A stretch of 33,527 nucleotides of DNA, taken from the IMG/VR virus record IMGVR_UViG_3300025520_000130, positions 1 through 33,527 of that record; one strand, 5' to 3'. Below, piece by piece: positions 1-8,464 of the stretch. Positions within the stretch are counted from its first letter, which is position 1, and each line of letters opens with the position of its first letter. The notes beneath the pieces are model-generated. The model worked only from the letters and a program-made list of their open reading frames with translations, made no database searches and was not told where the DNA came from. A program made the position numbers and the translations under genes. The DNA is from a virus.

Positions 1-20
1 CTGTCCGCCACGCCCCGTCC

Positions 21-111
21 GCTCGACCCGTTCGACCCGCCCGGTCCGCCAATCGATAAAAAAGCCATTCAATTCAATGGCTTGCGCCCGGTCCGCTCCC
101 GCCGGTCGAGC
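21..111. repeat. Nested repeat structure around a hairpin
   Basis: Three elements share one centre. An 8-bp inverted repeat GCTCGACC / GGTCGAGC lies at 21-28 and 104-111. Inside it an 11-bp direct repeat GCCCGGTCCGC lies at 39-49 and 86-96. Inside that is a perfect 8-bp hairpin, AAGCCATT at 62-69 and AATGGCTT at 76-83, with a 6-nt loop. No T-tract follows, so it is not a canonical terminator. It could be a remnant of a small mobile repeat, an attenuator, or a protein-binding site. Confidence 0.5.
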
Positions 112-173
112 CGGTATGCCCGCCCGTCGGATGACGGCAAACGCGAGAAACTATGCAAAATCAATGGGTTGAA

Positions 174-194
174 CGTGAAACATCCGTGAAACAT
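174..194. repeat. Tandem 10-mer with an 11-bp period
   Basis: The decamer CGTGAAACAT occurs at 174-183 and again at 185-194, one base apart. An 11-bp spacing places both copies on the same face of the helix, as in many operators. The function is unknown. It could be a repressor or terminase binding site given its position ahead of the late genes. Confidence 0.4.
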
Positions 195-519
195 ACGGGT
201 CCTTCCCGGGAGGGGGGCCTCCGCGGGGCGGCGGCAGCGCAGTCTTTGAGAGGGTCCGGTCGATTTTATTCACCGGTTCCGATTCCGAAATTCCTGGGAG
301 CGCGCTCAGACGCAGCACCCGGGGCAGAGGCCCCTGCGATCTGGCAGGCGGCCTCCCGATCGAGGCGGCCAGGGGAACGGGACATCCCTTGGTCGCCTCT
401 CGGTTCTCGAGGAAAAAATTCCGCAGACTAGCACGCGCCGATAGAAATCGTTTTGCGCAAACCGCGGTGGACGGTGGCAATCCGTGGAATGAAATTCTGA
501 AACAGGCAGGAGGGCGCCC

Positions 520-1221
520 ATGCGCATCGTGAGAAGCGGCACGAACCTGCACCTGATCATGAAATTCCAGGGCGTCTCGAAGGTGATGGCGACGCACCAG
601 GGACGCATGGAGCTGCACCGAGGCGTGATCGACGCCGGCCGCAGGGTGAAGACCAAGGTGCAGCGCGCGGTGAAGAACCAGATGGCGCTTAAGCCTGGCA
701 ACTACAGCAGCTACGTGGTCGCCGGCACCCGCGGCGTGCCGAAGAAGGCGGACCTGAGCTACGAGATCTACGGCATCAAGGGCGGGTCGAAGATCGAGAA
801 CTACAAGGGGCTCAGCGCCCTGAAGAGCGGCGGCCGCCCGGCGATCCAGCTGAATGCCGGCCGGACGGCGTTCGACACCGGCGTCGTGAAGTCGGGCGTC
901 TGGAACAACCCTCGCGTCTTCAAGCGGTCGTTCGTCGGAACGAACGGCGGCTTCTATGCGCTGCGGCCGGCATCGGCGGGGACATCCGGCCGCGCGCCGA
1001 AGGCATTCTGGACCTTCGGCCGCAAGGTTGGGCAGCCGCGCACCGGTGACGGCAAGTTCGCGCCGTCTGGCGCCCGGTACGGCAAGGTCCGCACGCTGTT
1101 CGGTCCTTCGCTGATGAAGGAAATCCCGAAGGACGATTCGCTCGCCATCTTCCTGGCCGAGGGGCCGAAGCTCCTCGAGATCCACGTCGGGAAGCGTCTC
1201 ACCAAGCTGATGAGGTTCTGA
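520..1221 (+). CDS. Minor tail protein Z-like protein
   Basis: A 233-residue protein. The ATG has a strong ribosome site (AGGAGGG at 508-514). The N-terminal part is basic and helical-looking (residues about 25-60). The C-terminal half carries a pattern typical of phage minor tail protein Z / HK97-gp10-type neck proteins: an FVGTNGGFYALRP-like segment, then an RTLFGPSLMKEI segment near residues 197-208. In lambda, gpZ acts at the head-tail junction and is needed for tail DNA positioning. Here the gene sits before the terminase, away from the other connector genes, which is unusual. Its stop overlaps the next ATG by one base, so it is co-translated with the terminase genes. The family call rests on motif shape only and is moderate. 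Confidence 0.55.
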   Translation: MRIVRSGTNLHLIMKFQGVSKVMATHQGRMELHRGVIDAGRRVKTKVQRAVKNQMALKPGNYSSYVVAGTRGVPKKADLSYEIYGIKGGSKIENYKGLSALKSGGRPAIQLNAGRTAFDTGVVKSGVWNNPRVFKRSFVGTNGGFYALRPASAGTSGRAPKAFWTFGRKVGQPRTGDGKFAPSGARYGKVRTLFGPSLMKEIPKDDSLAIFLAEGPKLLEIHVGKRLTKLMRF

Positions 1222-1766
1222 TGGCCAAGGCCAGCAAGGCGCCGCCGAGGAAGGCGGCCAAGTCGAAGACGCCGCTCGCCGACACGCTGGCATCCACCCA
1301 GGACATGGCGGCGGTGCTCGGCGTGACGCCGCGGTGGCTGAGCAAGATGGTGACCGACGGCATCGTGCCCCAGGTCTCGCGCGGCCGGTTCAAGCTGGGC
1401 GAGGTGGTGCAGGCCTATTCGGTGTTCCTGAAGCAGGGCGCCGAGAAGAACACGGGCTCGATCAGCCTCGATCGCCTGCGCGACGAGAAGGCCAAGGAGA
1501 TCCAGCTCAACAGGCTGCGGAAGGACCGGGCGCTGATCGACCTCGACGAGGCGCTTGGCGTCATCGACCAGGTCACGGGCATGTTCGTGTCGTCGCTCAA
1601 CGGGCTGCCCGCGCAAATCACAGGAGTGCCGCGAGAACGGCAGAGGTTGGATGGCATCTTCGACACCGAGCGCCAGCGGCTCGCCGATCGTTTCGCCGAA
1701 AAGCGCGAAGCTCTACGGACGGGTGGTGCAGCTCTTGACCCCGAGAGCGAGGACGACGCCGCCTGA
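1221..1766 (+). CDS. Terminase small subunit, Nu1-like
   Basis: A 181-residue protein starting within the TGATG overlap with the gene before it. After a Lys/Ala-rich tail, residues about 25-60 look like a winged-helix DNA-binding module (STQDMAAVLGVTPRWLSKMV, then a short beta-hairpin wing), as in lambda Nu1. Residues about 85-165 are highly charged and helical (LRDEKAKEIQLNRLRKDRAL), suiting oligomerisation and contact with the large subunit. Its role would be to recognise the packaging site and recruit the motor. The ribosome site and start of the next gene lie inside its 3' end. The family is clear from motif and position. Confidence 0.85.
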   Translation: MAKASKAPPRKAAKSKTPLADTLASTQDMAAVLGVTPRWLSKMVTDGIVPQVSRGRFKLGEVVQAYSVFLKQGAEKNTGSISLDRLRDEKAKEIQLNRLRKDRALIDLDEALGVIDQVTGMFVSSLNGLPAQITGVPRERQRLDGIFDTERQRLADRFAEKREALRTGGAALDPESEDDAA

Positions 1767-3753
1767 GTGGGCGAAGAAGAACCGCTCGTATCCGAGCACG
1801 GCCGGCCGGCCCGGTCCCCGCAACCCGCACCTGACCCCGTACATGGTGCCGTTCCAGCTGGCGGTGCATGGCCGGACGCACAAGCGGTGCGTGATGGTCG
1901 TGTCGGCGCAGTCCGGCAAGACGGAATCGATCCTCGACATTCTCGGCGAGCGCCTGGACACGTCCCCGGTCCCGACGCTCTTCATCGGTCCCTCGAAGCA
2001 GATGCTCACCGAGCAGCTGGAGCCGCGCATCGACGATCTGCTGACCAGCACGTCGCTGCGGTCGCTGATGGCCCCGGGCTACCTGCAGAAGAAGACCCGC
2101 AAGTTCGTCAACGGCGTCCCCTTGCGCCTGGCGCACGGCGGATCCTCGACGGCGCTGAAGTCGGATCCCGCCGGCCTGGTGCTGACCGACGAGGCCGACG
2201 AGCTGATGTCCAACGTCCGCGGCGCCGGCAGCCCGATCGTCCTGGGCGACGCCCGCGGCGATTCCTATGCCGACTTCGTGCACGCGATCACGTCGACGCC
2301 GAGCGAGGGGGTGGCGGAAGTGGAGAAAGATCCGGAGACCGGGCTCGAGTTCTGGGCCGACAGCGATCCGCAGGAAATCCAGTCCACCATCTGGCGGCTC
2401 TGGCTCACGGGCACCCGGTATCATTGGGCGTGGCCGTGCCCGGAGTGCGAGGAGTATTTCATTCCGCGCTTCGCCTGCCTCGGCTGGGAGAAGCCCCGGG
2501 ATGCCGGCGGACGGGAGCTGCCGTCCAACCCGGTGCTGGCCAAGCGCACCGCCTATGTCGCCTGCCCGAACTGCGGCTCGCTGCTCCACGACACCGACAC
2601 GGTCGAAGGCTCGACCGAGACGGTGAAGGAGTGGATGAACAACCGCGGCGTCTACGTGGCGCCCGGGCAGTCGATCGACAAGGACGGCACGGTGCGCGGT
2701 CTGCCGCCGGAGAGCTGGACGCTCAGCTATTGGGTGTCCGGGCTGTGCTCGCCCTTCGTGTCATGGGGCGAACGCGCCGCGCGGTACGTCGAAGCGGTCC
2801 GGTCGGGCAGCGCCGACGACATCAAGGCGGCCAAGAACCAGGGCTTCGGCGAGCTCTACGCGCCCGCCACCGGCGACCTGCCGGAGTGGTCGGCGATCGT
2901 CGACCTGAAGCTGCCCTACCTGCGCATGGAGCTGCCCGACGGCGTCCTGTTCATCACGGCCGGTGTCGACGTGCAGGCCGATCGCCTGGTCTACGTCGTT
3001 CGCGGCTGGGGCTACCGGCAGGAAAGCTGGCTCCTCGACCACGGCGAGATTTGGGGCGAGACGGAGTACGAGGGGGTCTGGTTCGATCTGGCCGACTACC
3101 TCGAGCAGAAGTTCGGCGGCATGCACATCAAGCGCGTGTTCGTCGACTCCGGCTTCCGCCCGGGCAAGCCTGACACCGTGCCGGTGCACATGGTCTACGA
3201 GTTCTGCCGCCGGTACGCGCGCGTCGCCTATGCCACGAAGGGCAAGGACCAGCGCAAGACGCCGCTGTCGGTCTCGAAGATCGACGTCACCGCCCGCGGC
3301 GGCAAGTCGAAGTACGGCCTCGACCTGGTGCATCTGGACTCGGACTTCTTCAAGTCGTGGGTGCACCAGCGGGTCTCATGGCCCGTCGGCGAGCCCGGCG
3401 CTTGGCACCTGCACCAGGAGGTCGACGAGGACTACTGCCGGCAGATCGTCTCGGAAGTCCGGGTGAAGAAGCCGAACGGCAAGGTGTCGTGGGTGCCGCG
3501 CACCAAGCGGAACCACTACCTCGACGCCGAAGCCCTGGCCTATGCCGCAGCCTACATGCTCGGCGTCCAGCGCCTGGTGAGCCGCCGGGACGAGCGCCCC
3601 GGCTCGAGCAACGAACCCGCGGACGACGAGGAGGACGACGGCCCCGAGCCGCCGCCCGATCGGCCGGCGCCGCAACCGAAGCAGACGATCGCCAAGCAGT
3701 CGGTCGCGTCATCCCTGGCGCGGCTCAACCGGAGACGAGGAGAGGCGCTGTGA
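1651..3753 (+). CDS. Terminase large subunit, GpA family
   Basis: A 700-residue packaging motor and nuclease of the lambda gpA type. The frame is open further upstream, but ATG 1651 follows AGAGG at the right spacing and gives the usual family N-terminus (PPEWAKKNRSYP, about residues 38-49). The ATPase part shows the SAQSGKTE loop at residues 85-92 and the Walker B acids D180/E181. A zinc-ribbon insertion carries two CxxC pairs (C263/C266 and C305/C308). The nuclease part has the acids expected of the family in GVDVQADR (D440), FVDSG (D499) and YLDAEALAYAA (D625). The last 60 residues are acidic and proline-rich. The gene overlaps the small subunit gene by 116 bases in another frame, which could couple their translation. 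All key motifs look intact. Confidence 0.95.
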   Translation: MASSTPSASGSPIVSPKSAKLYGRVVQLLTPRARTTPPEWAKKNRSYPSTAGRPGPRNPHLTPYMVPFQLAVHGRTHKRCVMVVSAQSGKTESILDILGERLDTSPVPTLFIGPSKQMLTEQLEPRIDDLLTSTSLRSLMAPGYLQKKTRKFVNGVPLRLAHGGSSTALKSDPAGLVLTDEADELMSNVRGAGSPIVLGDARGDSYADFVHAITSTPSEGVAEVEKDPETGLEFWADSDPQEIQSTIWRLWLTGTRYHWAWPCPECEEYFIPRFACLGWEKPRDAGGRELPSNPVLAKRTAYVACPNCGSLLHDTDTVEGSTETVKEWMNNRGVYVAPGQSIDKDGTVRGLPPESWTLSYWVSGLCSPFVSWGERAARYVEAVRSGSADDIKAAKNQGFGELYAPATGDLPEWSAIVDLKLPYLRMELPDGVLFITAGVDVQADRLVYVVRGWGYRQESWLLDHGEIWGETEYEGVWFDLADYLEQKFGGMHIKRVFVDSGFRPGKPDTVPVHMVYEFCRRYARVAYATKGKDQRKTPLSVSKIDVTARGGKSKYGLDLVHLDSDFFKSWVHQRVSWPVGEPGAWHLHQEVDEDYCRQIVSEVRVKKPNGKVSWVPRTKRNHYLDAEALAYAAAYMLGVQRLVSRRDERPGSSNEPADDEEDDGPEPPPDRPAPQPKQTIAKQSVASSLARLNRRRGEAL

Positions 3754-3983
3754 GCAGCCTGAAGGCGTTGTACACGGATGACGAGCTCCGGGAACTCCTG
3801 AAGGAGGCCCGGCTCGCCTACCACGTCCTCACGACGCGCGGCACCGTCCAGGAGGTCAGGACCGAGGACAGGCTCACCCGTTTCCACCCCACGGATTCGG
3901 GTGCCCTGCTGAAGTGGATCCAGGAGCTGGAGGCCGCGCTCGGCATCCTGAACCGCGGACGGTCACGCACCGTCTATTTCTGA
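3750..3983 (+). CDS. Head-to-tail joining protein, gpW-like
   Basis: A 77-residue protein that begins with GTG inside the terminase stop (GTGA), preceded by GAGGAGAGG. The pattern is two helices around a short hairpin: a Leu-rich helix, a TVQEVRTEDRLTRF strand pair, and a LLKWIQELEAALG helix. This matches the small gpW fold that joins the portal to the neck in lambda-like phages. Its place between the large terminase and portal genes is the same as that of lambda W. Confidence comes from size, pattern and position together. Confidence 0.75.
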   Translation: MSSLKALYTDDELRELLKEARLAYHVLTTRGTVQEVRTEDRLTRFHPTDSGALLKWIQELEAALGILNRGRSRTVYF

Positions 3984-3991
3984 GAGGTCTC

Positions 3992-5554
3992 ATGAAGACG
4001 CCGACAATCATTGACCGGCATGGCAACCCCATGCTGAGCGCGAGGTCTCGTGCCTTCACGGGAGCATCCGCCAGCCATCCGGATCTCGCCCGGTGGACGC
4101 CGCGGAACTACTCCCCGGCCGAAGCCATCCACGGCAGCCGGCCGGCGCTCGTGTCGCGCATCCACGACCTGGCACGCAACGACGGCTGGGCATCTGCCTC
4201 GCTGTCGCGCAACATCGATTCGGCGATCGGTGCCGGCTGGCGCCTGTCTGCCAAGCCGAACGCCCGCCGGCTCGGCATCGAGCAGTCGGCCGCCGACGAC
4301 CTGGCGGACGAGATCGAGGCGGCGTTCGAGGAATACGCGGAGGACCCGCGCTTCTTCTGCGATCTCCAGCGCCGGCAGTATCTCGGCGGCCTGATCGCGC
4401 TCGGCTACCGCCACCGGCTCGCCGACGGCGAGGCCTTCGCGGTGCTGCACTGGAAGCCGGAACGGCTCTACGCGACGACGATCGAGATCATCCACCCCGA
4501 CCGATGCATGACCCCCATGGGCCGCATCGAGGGACAAGGGGTCCGGTCCGGCGTCGAACTCGGGCCGCACGGCGAGCCGATCGGCTACCACTTCCTGGTG
4601 GCGCATCCCGGCGAGACGCCGATGATGGCGGCGACGCTGACGCGCAAGACCGTCTACGTGCCGAGGGAGACCTCCTTCGGCCGGCCCATCGTGGTCCACG
4701 CCTTCGAGGCCACGGAGGCAGGGCAGGTCAGGGGCGTTCCGCTCCTGGCGCCGGTGGTGAAGAAGCTGCGGATGCTCGGCCGCTACGACGAAGCGGAGCT
4801 GCAGGCTTCGGTTCTCAACGCGGTGCTCGCTGCCTTCATCACCACGCCCTACGACCAGGATCTCGTGGCTGGCGGCGTCGGCAAGATGGACGAGCTGACC
4901 CCGCATCAGCAGATGCGGCTCGACATGTACGGCGAGGCGCCGATCAACCTCGACGGCGTCCAGCTCAACTTCCTGGCGCCCGGCGACAAGGCGGAGTTCC
5001 TGAACCCCCGGCACCCGAACTCGGTGTTCGAGCAGTTCGAACGCACCGCCCTGCGCAACGTCGCGTCGGCGGCGGGTCTGTCCTACGAGCAGCTGTCGAT
5101 GGACTGGTCGCAGTCGAACTATTCGTCTGCCCGGGCCGCGCTGCTCGAGGTTTGGCGCGGCCTCACCGCCCGGAAGGACTACTTCGCCCGCACCTTCATG
5201 CAGCCGATCTACGGCGCCTGGCTGGAGGAGGCGATCGACCGGCGGGTGGTCAAGATCCCGCGGGGCGCCCCGGCGTTCCGCGAGGCTGTCGGCGCCTGGA
5301 CCAAGGCGAAGTGGATCGGCCCGGCCCGCGGCTGGGTGGACCCGGTGAAGGAGGCGAACGCCGCCGTCGCCCGGATCAAGTCCGGCCTGTCGTCCTACGA
5401 GCGCGAGTGCGCGGAGCAGGGCATCGATTACCAGGAGAACTTCCGACAGATCGCCCGCGAACGCGAGGAAATGAAGACGCTCGGCCTGACCTTCGAGGAT
5501 GGCGGAGCACCGGAAGAGCGCGAGCCGCCGGAAGAGAGAAGGAGTGCCGCATGA
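3992..5554 (+). CDS. Portal protein, lambda gpB-like
   Basis: A 520-residue portal protein that forms the dodecameric ring at the capsid vertex through which DNA enters and leaves. The frame is open from 3914, but the upstream part overlaps gpW. ATG 3992 follows GAGAGG and gives a natural N-terminus. Family-typical features are the early WTPRNYSPAEAI segment, the RIHDLARNDGWASASLSRNID segment of the N-terminal helices, a central PGDKAEFLNPRHPN segment, and the ASAAGLSYEQLSMDWSQSNY motif near residues 350-375, which is highly characteristic of lambda-type portals. The stop overlaps the protease ATG (ATGA). Confidence 0.94.
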   Translation: MKTPTIIDRHGNPMLSARSRAFTGASASHPDLARWTPRNYSPAEAIHGSRPALVSRIHDLARNDGWASASLSRNIDSAIGAGWRLSAKPNARRLGIEQSAADDLADEIEAAFEEYAEDPRFFCDLQRRQYLGGLIALGYRHRLADGEAFAVLHWKPERLYATTIEIIHPDRCMTPMGRIEGQGVRSGVELGPHGEPIGYHFLVAHPGETPMMAATLTRKTVYVPRETSFGRPIVVHAFEATEAGQVRGVPLLAPVVKKLRMLGRYDEAELQASVLNAVLAAFITTPYDQDLVAGGVGKMDELTPHQQMRLDMYGEAPINLDGVQLNFLAPGDKAEFLNPRHPNSVFEQFERTALRNVASAAGLSYEQLSMDWSQSNYSSARAALLEVWRGLTARKDYFARTFMQPIYGAWLEEAIDRRVVKIPRGAPAFREAVGAWTKAKWIGPARGWVDPVKEANAAVARIKSGLSSYERECAEQGIDYQENFRQIAREREEMKTLGLTFEDGGAPEEREPPEERRSAA

Positions 5555-6963
5555 GCACCGAAGGCCTGGCTTACGCCAGCGGTGAGCCGATCGAGTTCAT
5601 GGCCGGCGACGACTACCAGTACGTGCGTGTCGCGCAGCATGTGTTCAACACGCCGCTGCTCGTCATGCCGGACGTCGCCGAGACGATCGGCGCCTACGTC
5701 CGATCCCGGATGGAGGGCGTGCGGCCGGAAGCGAACCGCTTCGCCGGCCGCCCGGTCATCGATCCGAACACCGGCGCATACCGCGGCTATCGTCGCGAGG
5801 GCCCGGTCGGGATCATCTCGATCACCGGCGAGCTGGTGAACCGCGGCGCCTGGCTCGGCGCCTCGTCCGGCCTGACCTCCTACGAGGGCATCCTCCAGCA
5901 GGTCAGGGCGGCGGCGTCCGACGGCGATGTCGAGACGATCCTGCTCGACATCAACTCGCCCGGTGGCGAGGCCTTCGGCATGTCGGACACCTCGCGGGGA
6001 ATCCGGGAGGTAGCCGGCGGCAAGAAGATCGTGGCGGTCATCAACTCGATCGGCGCCAGCGCAGCCTACGGGCTCGCAACGTCGGCGAACGAGATCGTCG
6101 TCACGGAATCCGGCATCGCCGGCTCGATCGGCGTCGTCATGGTCCACTTCGACCAGTCGGAGCGCGCGGCCAAGGCCGGCGTGAAGGCGACGGTGATCAC
6201 GAACTCCGACGGTCTGGACAAGGCGAGGGGGCACCCCTTCGCCCCCCTGACCGAAGACGACATCGGCTTCATGCGGGCCAAGGCGGACAAGATCATGGAC
6301 GGCTTCGTCAAGCTCGTCATGGACCACCGCCCGATCCTCACCAGCGAGGCGATCAGGGGCCAGCGTGCCCGCACCTTCATCGGAGAGGACGCTGTCGCTG
6401 CCGGCCTCGCCGATCGCGTCGGCACGTTCGACGCCGTTCTCCGGCAGCTCACCAGCGCCTCACAGCGCACAACCCCCTCGAGGAGGTATTCCATGTCGAC
6501 CGAAACTCAGACGGACCCGAAGGCCAACGACGAGCCCAAGGGCATCCCCCAGGCAACGCACGACGCCGCCGTGAAGGCGGCCCGTGACGAGGGGTTCGCC
6601 GCCGGCAAGGCTGCGGGCCTGGAAGAGGGCAAGGCGCTCGGCGCCGAGGCCGCGAAGGCCGCCGGCATGACCGAGGCGACCACGCGCATCGCCGCCATCC
6701 TCGACCACGAGAACGCCAAGGGCCGCGCGCAGCTGGCTCGCCACCTGGCGTTCAAGACGTCGATGTCGCCGGAAGACGCCGCGGCCGCCATGGCTGTCGC
6801 TGCTCTCGACGGCAGCACGGGCGGTTCGCTCTCTTCGCAGATGAAGAACGAGCCGGCCCCGGGCACCGGTGCGCCGCTGTCGACCACCAAGGATCAGCCG
6901 ACCGACGCGCGGGAGCGCGGCAAGCTGATCGCCCTACAGGCCATGGGCAAGAAGTCGGCCTGA
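5551..6963 (+). CDS. Head maturation protease (S49 family) fused to scaffold
   Basis: A 470-residue lambda gpC-like protein. Residues about 80-300 form a ClpP/SppA-type serine protease: the oxyanion region is at INSPGG, the likely nucleophile is S170 in GASAAYG, and the likely general base is K224 in DKARGHPF, 54 residues later. That spacing fits the Ser-Lys dyad of gpC-type enzymes. Residues about 315-470 are charged and helical, rich in Ala, Glu and Lys, and act as an internal scaffold. That segment is also made separately from an internal start (see 6493). The protein would direct procapsid assembly, process portal or scaffold, and then leave. The ATG overlaps the portal stop. Confidence 0.93.
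   Translation: MSTEGLAYASGEPIEFMAGDDYQYVRVAQHVFNTPLLVMPDVAETIGAYVRSRMEGVRPEANRFAGRPVIDPNTGAYRGYRREGPVGIISITGELVNRGAWLGASSGLTSYEGILQQVRAAASDGDVETILLDINSPGGEAFGMSDTSRGIREVAGGKKIVAVINSIGASAAYGLATSANEIVVTESGIAGSIGVVMVHFDQSERAAKAGVKATVITNSDGLDKARGHPFAPLTEDDIGFMRAKADKIMDGFVKLVMDHRPILTSEAIRGQRARTFIGEDAVAAGLADRVGTFDAVLRQLTSASQRTTPSRRYSMSTETQTDPKANDEPKGIPQATHDAAVKAARDEGFAAGKAAGLEEGKALGAEAAKAAGMTEATTRIAAILDHENAKGRAQLARHLAFKTSMSPEDAAAAMAVAALDGSTGGSLSSQMKNEPAPGTGAPLSTTKDQPTDARERGKLIALQAMGKKSA
6493..6963 (+). CDS. Nested capsid scaffold protein, Nu3-like
   Basis: A 156-residue protein read in the same frame as the 3' third of the protease gene. Its ATG is preceded by AGGAGGT at 6481-6487, a near-perfect ribosome site with 5-nt spacing, deep inside an open coding frame. 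The product would start MSTETQTD and consist of a disordered acidic leader, a long Ala/Glu/Lys helix with a GFAAGKAAGLEEGKALG segment, and a conserved-looking C-terminal helix (RERGKLIALQAMGKK) that may bind the capsid shell. This copies the lambda C/Nu3 arrangement, where an internal start makes the main scaffold in excess over the protease fusion. Independent expression is inferred from the ribosome site. Confidence 0.82.
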   Translation: MSTETQTDPKANDEPKGIPQATHDAAVKAARDEGFAAGKAAGLEEGKALGAEAAKAAGMTEATTRIAAILDHENAKGRAQLARHLAFKTSMSPEDAAAAMAVAALDGSTGGSLSSQMKNEPAPGTGAPLSTTKDQPTDARERGKLIALQAMGKKSA

Positions 6964-7003
6964 CGGCCGGCTCCTCCCCGCAACTCTCATCGGAGCACCG
7001 AAA

Positions 7004-7357
7004 ATGCAGAATGCAACCTACGACCCCAATGGTCTGCTCGCCGGAGACTTCCCGGTGGCGACCCGGACGATCACCCTGAAGTCGGGCCAGAACCTGAAGC
7101 GCGGCGCCGTGATCGGCATGGACGGGAACGACAAGTTCCTGCTCAGCCTCGGTGCGGCCGCGGACGGCTCCGAGGTGCCGACCGCCGTGCTCGCGATCGA
7201 CTGCGATGCGAGCGGCGGCGACAAGGCCACCACGGCCTATTTCACGGGCGAGTTCAACGACGCGAAGCTCACCTACGGCGCCGGCCACAGTGCCGCCTCG
7301 GTGAACGCCGCGTTCCGCGACGCCGCGACGCCGATGTTCGTCCGCGTCCTGCCCTGA
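7004..7357 (+). CDS. Head decoration protein D
   Basis: A 117-residue protein of the lambda gpD family, which binds as trimers on the outside of the expanded capsid and stabilises it. The N-terminal segment (LLAGDFPVATRTITLKSGQNLKRGAVIG, about residues 10-37) and the GSEVPTAVLAIDCDASGGD segment are typical of the family. The C-terminus NAAFRDAATPMFVRV is the usual gpD ending. It lies between the scaffold and major capsid genes as in lambda. The upstream 40-base gap carries CGGAG before the ATG. Confidence 0.9.
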   Translation: MQNATYDPNGLLAGDFPVATRTITLKSGQNLKRGAVIGMDGNDKFLLSLGAAADGSEVPTAVLAIDCDASGGDKATTAYFTGEFNDAKLTYGAGHSAASVNAAFRDAATPMFVRVLP

Positions 7358-7415
7358 TCGGCAGCCCCCTTCAATCCATCGACGGCCTCGGCCATCTCAA
7401 CAGGAGCACTTCACG

Positions 7416-8447
7416 ATGGAACTCTTCGATACCCTTGAACTCGTTGGGATGAGCGAGGCCTTCGACGCCCCCAGCCAGTTCCTGTTCAACCTCTTCTTCG
7501 GCACCTCGCGCATCACGTTCGAGTCCGAGGAGATCATGTTCGACAAGATCAAGTCCTCGCGCCGCATCGCGCCCTACGTCTCGCCGCACATTCCCGGCAA
7601 GGTCCACGCGCTGCGCGGCGGCACGGCGAAGACCTTCCGCCCGGCTTATGTGAAGCCGAAGGCGCCGGTGAACCCGGGTGCGGTGATCAAGCGCCGGCCC
7701 GGCGAGGCGCCGCTCGGCAGCCTCTCCCGCGAGGAGCGCTTCAACCGCATCGTCGTCCAGGAGTTCCAGGACCAGCTCGACATGATCGCCCGCCGCGAGG
7801 AGCAGATGGCGGTCGAGATCCTGCGCACCGGCAAGGTGATCGTGGAGTCGCCGGAGTACCCGCGCATGGAGGTCGACTTCGCCCGGCCGGCCAACCAGAC
7901 CGTGGTGCTCGCCGGCACCGCGCGCTGGGGCGAGACCGGCGTCAACCCGCTCGACGACATCAAGGCGTGGGCGGAGCTCGTGCACGTCAGCTCCGGCACG
8001 CACCCGGGCAGGGTGATCTTCGACCCGAAGGCGGCCGGCCTGTTCCTCGCGAACGAGCAGCTGCAGAAGATCCTCGACAACCGTCGCCAGGTTTCCGGTT
8101 CGTTCGAGCTGGCCGGCCAGGCCACCGGCGGCACGCCCGGCCTCGAGGCGGTGTTCATCGGGTCGATCGGTCAGTTCGAGTTCTGGCAGTACCAGGCCAT
8201 CTATCAGGCCGACAACGGTGCGATGCAGAAGTTCATGCCGGACAACACCGTCATCATGGGCTCGGCCGGTATCGAGGGTCATGCCTGCTACGGCGCGATC
8301 CAGGACCTCGAGGGCCTGCAGGCCATGGAGCGCTTCCCTAAGATGTGGGAGGAGAAGGACCCCTCCGTCGCCATGCTCATGACGCAGTCGGCCCCGCTCC
8401 CGGTGCCGGCCAACATCGAGGCTTCGTTCTGCGCCACCGTGCGCTGA
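7416..8447 (+). CDS. Major capsid protein E
   Basis: A 343-residue lambda gpE-type shell protein with the HK97 fold. Typical signs are the N-terminal LFDTLELVGMSEAFDAPSQFLFNLFF segment, RRIAPYVSPHIPGKV, the MEVDFARPANQTVVL beta segment, AGLFLANEQLQKIL, and a C-terminal KMWEEKDPSVAMLMTQSAPLPVPANIEA stretch. The length is normal for the family. CAGGAG lies upstream of the ATG. A strong intrinsic terminator follows 17 bases after the stop, so the abundant capsid message probably ends here. Confidence 0.95.
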   Translation: MELFDTLELVGMSEAFDAPSQFLFNLFFGTSRITFESEEIMFDKIKSSRRIAPYVSPHIPGKVHALRGGTAKTFRPAYVKPKAPVNPGAVIKRRPGEAPLGSLSREERFNRIVVQEFQDQLDMIARREEQMAVEILRTGKVIVESPEYPRMEVDFARPANQTVVLAGTARWGETGVNPLDDIKAWAELVHVSSGTHPGRVIFDPKAAGLFLANEQLQKILDNRRQVSGSFELAGQATGGTPGLEAVFIGSIGQFEFWQYQAIYQADNGAMQKFMPDNTVIMGSAGIEGHACYGAIQDLEGLQAMERFPKMWEEKDPSVAMLMTQSAPLPVPANIEASFCATVR

Positions 8448-8464
8448 GCGAGCTATCCCGCAGC

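Larger units (their letters stand above)
1..519. other. Gene-free leader upstream of the packaging genes
   Basis: No convincing gene lies here. Frame +1 is open from base 1 to a TGA at 187-189 and could be the 3' end of a gene that starts outside the window, but its Pro/Arg-rich translation comes from a repetitive GC-rich stretch and matches nothing I recognise. A 92-codon open frame at 153-431 has no ribosome site and poor codon use. The region contains a nested set of repeats (21-111), a tandem 10-mer (174-194) and a very GC-rich patch around 196-236. In lambda-like phages the cos site lies just upstream of the small terminase gene, so a packaging site could be here, but no cos sequence is recognisable. 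Confidence 0.5.

Noticed and set aside
153-431. 92-codon open frame on the + strand in the leader
   Set aside because: No ribosome site, composition unlike neighbouring genes, and an Arg/Ala/Ser-rich product typical of chance frames in GC-rich DNA.
1767-3173. 468-codon open frame directly after the small terminase stop
   Set aside because: It overlaps the large terminase in another frame and contains no ATPase or nuclease motif, whereas the frame from 1651 does.
4093-6963. 956-codon frame joining the portal region to the protease
   Set aside because: Its first half is an out-of-frame reading of the portal gene. Only the part from 5551 is real and has its own coupled start.
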